The position numbers were made by a program, and so were the translations under genes. Below are positions 61,699 through 64,000 of a stretch of 64,000 nucleotides of DNA, one piece after another. Position 1 is the stretch's first letter. The number at the start of each line of letters is the position of its first letter. Under the pieces are notes generated by a model that was not told the DNA's origin, did no database searches, and was given only the letters and a program-made list of their open reading frames with translations. The DNA is from Treponema_C sp050937815 (GTDB lineage Bacteria; Spirochaetota; Spirochaetia; Treponematales; Treponemataceae), in assembly GCF_050937815.1 (NCBI RefSeq), contig NZ_JACDIJ010000003.1, forward strand, positions 231,467-295,466, in the 5' to 3' direction.

Positions 61699-62073
61699 AA
61701 GATTACCCTTAGTCTTTGTTATGGCAACTAAGATTTTTATAATTTCTTGGCAGTCTTCATATATACAAGAAAAATCTTTTTCACTGATATAATCAGTTTC
61801 ATGCAAAAGCTCCAGCCAATATTCGGTCTCGCTTGCTTCTTTAAGCGAAATATACAGTTTTGCGTAAAAGTCAGCTTTACTCTGTCCCCGTATCGCTTCT
61901 TTTACATTTGCTCCTACACTCGTGCCGCTTTTTAAAAGCTGTTTTGACATAATAAACTCACGTTTTTCGTCACGGAGTTTTTTATATAGATGAATAATTT
62001 TCAACGCAAAAGATTTAGACTTATCAACAATTACATTATCAGCTTTCACCGTACCCCCTGTATAATAATTCAT
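61696..62073 (-). CDS. Four-helix-bundle protein (S23/IVS-type family)
   Basis: 125 residues. FALKIIHLYKKLR, SKQLLKSGTSVGANVKEAIRG and SKADFYAKLYISLKEASETEYWLELL match the family of small four-helix proteins once named S23 ribosomal protein, originally found in 23S rRNA intervening sequences. Function unknown; it may bind RNA or protein. It is inserted between two ABC genes and flanked on both sides by AT-rich repeats, suggesting a mobile or late-arriving gene. Confidence 0.8.
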   Translation of the reverse strand: MNYYTGGTVKADNVIVDKSKSFALKIIHLYKKLRDEKREFIMSKQLLKSGTSVGANVKEAIRGQSKADFYAKLYISLKEASETEYWLELLHETDYISEKDFSCIYEDCQEIIKILVAITKTKGNL

Positions 62074-62074
62074 A

Positions 62075-62135
62075 ATGCGTAATTAAGCATTCCTCATTAA
62101 ACATTCATAATTCATAATTCCTCATTCCTAATTAA
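62075..62135 (-). repeat. Degenerate AT-rich repeat tract
   Basis: Overlapping copies of ATTCATAATTC, GCATTCCTCATTAA and ATTCCTAATTAA fill the gap between the four-helix gene and the ABC gene at 62142, including the stop-proximal copy at 62124-62135. Similar pieces occur at 61654-61698. No coding potential. Confidence 0.6.
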
Positions 62136-62141
62136 CCATTC

Positions 62142-63881
62142 CTACGCCGACCAGAACTCACTCTCCTTTTGCAGCCTATACATCACGGGGTACGAGGAGC
62201 TTCCCTTCATCAATTGTTCGTGCGTGCCGATTTCTTCTATTTTGCCTTCTTTGAGGACAACAATTTTATCTGCGTGTTCTATTGTTCTTAAACGGTGAGC
62301 AATAACAATGACGGTTTTATTTTTAACGAGCTTACTCAATGCTTCTTGAATAAGCGTTTCGTTTTCGGGGTCGAGGGCTGCCGTGGCTTCATCTAGCAAA
62401 ATAATAGGCGCATCTTTTAAAAGTGCGCGGGCAATGGAAAGCCGCTGCCGCTCCCCGCCTGAAAGGGTGTAGCCGTTTTCACCGATAACCGTATCATAGC
62501 CTTCGGGCAGTTTTTCGATAAAATCATGGCAGCGTGCAGCTTTTGCTGCTGCAAGCACTTGTTCTTTGGTTGCGTCCTTATTGCCGACAAGGATATTGTT
62601 ATACACTGTATCGTTAAAAAGCACGACATCTTGAAACACAATCGAAAAAGCCGTTAAAAGCGTTTCAGGCTCTACGGTAGAAACGTCAACCCCGCCAACA
62701 CGTACCGTACCTGAAGCGGTATCCCAAAAGCGTGCTGCAAGACGGGCAATCGTAGATTTTCCGCAACCGGAATGACCGACAAGGGCGGTGATTTCTCCCT
62801 GCTTGGCGGTAAAGCTGATATTGCTTACCGTGTCGCGGTTTGCATCATCATTGTATGAAAAAGAAACATTGTCGTATTGAATGTCGTAGCCGTTGGGATT
62901 AAACGTTTCGCTTCCTTTCTGCTTGGGATAGTTTATAATTTCCAGCTGGCGTTCAACTGCCGTCCGTGCATGGAAAAATTCGCCCAGCAGCATAAAGACG
63001 GCGGTAAGGGGTTCAAAAATTCTTCCTGCAATCAGCAAAAAAACAAGATAGGTAAAAAGCGGCAATGTCCCTTGTGCAAACAAAACCGCACCGACGGCAA
63101 TAACCAGCGGAAAGCCAAAGCGGATAACAATGATGGAGCCTATCATAATAGAGCCGACAAATAATTCAGCCTTTACCGCTTCGGTTGTGCTGTATGCAAT
63201 ATCGGCTTTTACCTTTTGAACATAGCTTTCTTTTTTGTCAGAGGATTTAAGCACCTTTATGTTATCAAGCATCTGTTGGATTGAATTGTAAATGCCGAAA
63301 AGAATTCCGTTCACACGAACTGCATAGCGGCGTGCCTTTTTACGCGACAAGTACACGAATAAAAAACCGAAAGCTGCACAGGTAAAAAGGGCAAGTGTCA
63401 TACGCCAGTCAAAAAAGGCGAGCATTGCCGCCGATATGATGATTGAAGCTATCGCCCCGAATAATTCTGCCCCTGTGTGTCCAAGTGCATGTTCTATTGT
63501 AGTAACATCGTTTAAAAGCGTTGCCGTTAAATCGGACAAGTCTTTTTTTCCAAAATACGAAAGGGGCAGTTTTCGGATATGTTCGGCAAGGGAAATACGC
63601 ACATTTGCCGCCTCTTCGTAACAGGTGTTGTAGGTTTTGCGGTATTTGAGTTTTTCAATCAAAAAAAGAACGAAAACGATGAGAACGCACAAACCGGTAA
63701 TCACCCACGGATTGAGTGCCGAAAACGTACCGCCTTCCAAAGGCTTTAAAAGCTCTTCAAGCACATAAAATGAAAGACCGAGCGGCACAATCAAAAACAA
63801 GTTCCCTAAGGTTGCAATTAATACTGCCTTATTTAAATCCCGCGCGCCCTTGTCCGACAGTGCAAAATATTTTTTTAACAT
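62142..63881 (-). CDS. ABC half-transporter, exporter fold (pair 2, canonical ATPase)
   Basis: 579 residues, six membrane helices then ATPase with GHSGCGKST, LSGGERQRLSIARALL and IILLDEATAALDPENE. Closest in layout to the protein at 55355-57076. As the ALD-type subunit it is the natural partner of the FAD-type protein at 58933-60843, with the MptD-like and four-helix genes between them. AAAGGAGAAGGTATG-type start: AAGGAGAAGGT before the ATG. First gene of the run on this strand within the window. Confidence 0.8.
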   Translation of the reverse strand: MLKKYFALSDKGARDLNKAVLIATLGNLFLIVPLGLSFYVLEELLKPLEGGTFSALNPWVITGLCVLIVFVLFLIEKLKYRKTYNTCYEEAANVRISLAEHIRKLPLSYFGKKDLSDLTATLLNDVTTIEHALGHTGAELFGAIASIIISAAMLAFFDWRMTLALFTCAAFGFLFVYLSRKKARRYAVRVNGILFGIYNSIQQMLDNIKVLKSSDKKESYVQKVKADIAYSTTEAVKAELFVGSIMIGSIIVIRFGFPLVIAVGAVLFAQGTLPLFTYLVFLLIAGRIFEPLTAVFMLLGEFFHARTAVERQLEIINYPKQKGSETFNPNGYDIQYDNVSFSYNDDANRDTVSNISFTAKQGEITALVGHSGCGKSTIARLAARFWDTASGTVRVGGVDVSTVEPETLLTAFSIVFQDVVLFNDTVYNNILVGNKDATKEQVLAAAKAARCHDFIEKLPEGYDTVIGENGYTLSGGERQRLSIARALLKDAPIILLDEATAALDPENETLIQEALSKLVKNKTVIVIAHRLRTIEHADKIVVLKEGKIEEIGTHEQLMKGSSSYPVMYRLQKESEFWSA

Positions 63882-63906
63882 ACCTTCTCCTTTAAAAATT
63901 AGATGA

Positions 63907-63967
63907 GCAATTCATAAGAATTGCGAATATAATTTTTACGCACTTTCGTAATGAAATGAGAAAGTGC
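63907..63967 (-). promoter_or_regulatory. Two hairpins upstream of the ABC run
   Basis: GCAATTC-ATAA-GAATTGC (63907-63924) and GCACTTTC / GAAAGTGC (63940-63947, 63960-63967). They lie within 90 bases of the first ABC start codon and may be operators or leader structure. An ATG at 63978 opens a frame that leaves the window; too short to call. Confidence 0.4.
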
Positions 63968-64000
63968 ATATAATATTATGACGTTTTGCGCTTGTGCTGC

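Noticed and set aside
1..64000. CRISPR arrays, rRNA or tRNA genes, insertion sequences
   Set aside because: No regularly spaced repeats, no cloverleaf-like segment in the gaps and no transposase frame were recognised by eye; a covariance-model search would be needed to be sure.

Overview
The window reads as a chromosomal segment of a host-associated spirochaete, most likely Treponema. The reasons are the Trep_Strep/MptD-family membrane protein, the fused aroDE gene, substrate-binding proteins with Treponema-like leader peptides, and a def-fmt-PASTA cluster. Coding is dense on both strands, intergenic gaps are short, and no rRNA, tRNA or CRISPR array was recognised. No species can be named from sequence alone.

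Layout. 1-141 is the 5' end of a methyltransferase-like gene running off the left edge. 281-5227 is a five-gene hydrogen cluster resembling the hfs cluster of thermophilic clostridia: two small [2Fe-2S] proteins, a PAS-bearing sensory-type [FeFe]-hydrogenase, a SpoIIE/PP2C-type phosphatase, and a second hydrogenase with an intact active-site motif. 5308-8620 holds ychJ, rlmB, a haemolysin III-type protein and a hydroxyacid dehydrogenase. 8641-12188 (minus) is a proline pathway group, proC / unknown / proA / proB. 12305-14923 is def, fmt and a PASTA membrane protein. 15632-21182 is a sugar ABC importer with a D-allulose/tagatose 3-epimerase. NhaC, aroDE and rpiA follow. 25412-29953 (minus) is a second ABC importer with a metallo-beta-lactamase-fold hydrolase, divergent from a LacI-type regulator. 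31498-33590 is nucleoside salvage (udp, deoB).

The most striking feature is 33593-43315, a complete L-rhamnose uptake and catabolism block (rhaA, class II aldolase, ABC importer, mutarotase, an arabinose-isomerase-family protein, AraC regulator). It sits exactly between two identical 45-bp copies of the 3' end of deoB. It is visibly more AT-rich than its flanks, leaves deoB intact and contains no recombinase. This looks like a recent cassette insertion. It also lacks a recognisable rhamnulokinase.

Downstream come htpG, a membrane protein, a CapA-like phosphatase, a phosphoglycerate-mutase-family enzyme, an EamA transporter, an OmpA-like lipoprotein and an OmpL47-like surface protein. A tight operon then carries RidA, a PLP enzyme, a sodium:solute symporter, an unannotated 30-residue membrane peptide and a YheO/DauR-type regulator. 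The right end (55355-63881, minus) has four exporter-fold ABC half-transporters, an MptD/Trep_Strep membrane protein and a four-helix-bundle protein, with AT-rich repeats at the gene ends.

Regulation. Several sigma70-type promoters with 17-bp spacers can be read by eye. At ychJ and def the -10 box lies 6-8 bases before the ATG with no Shine-Dalgarno sequence, which suggests leaderless mRNAs.
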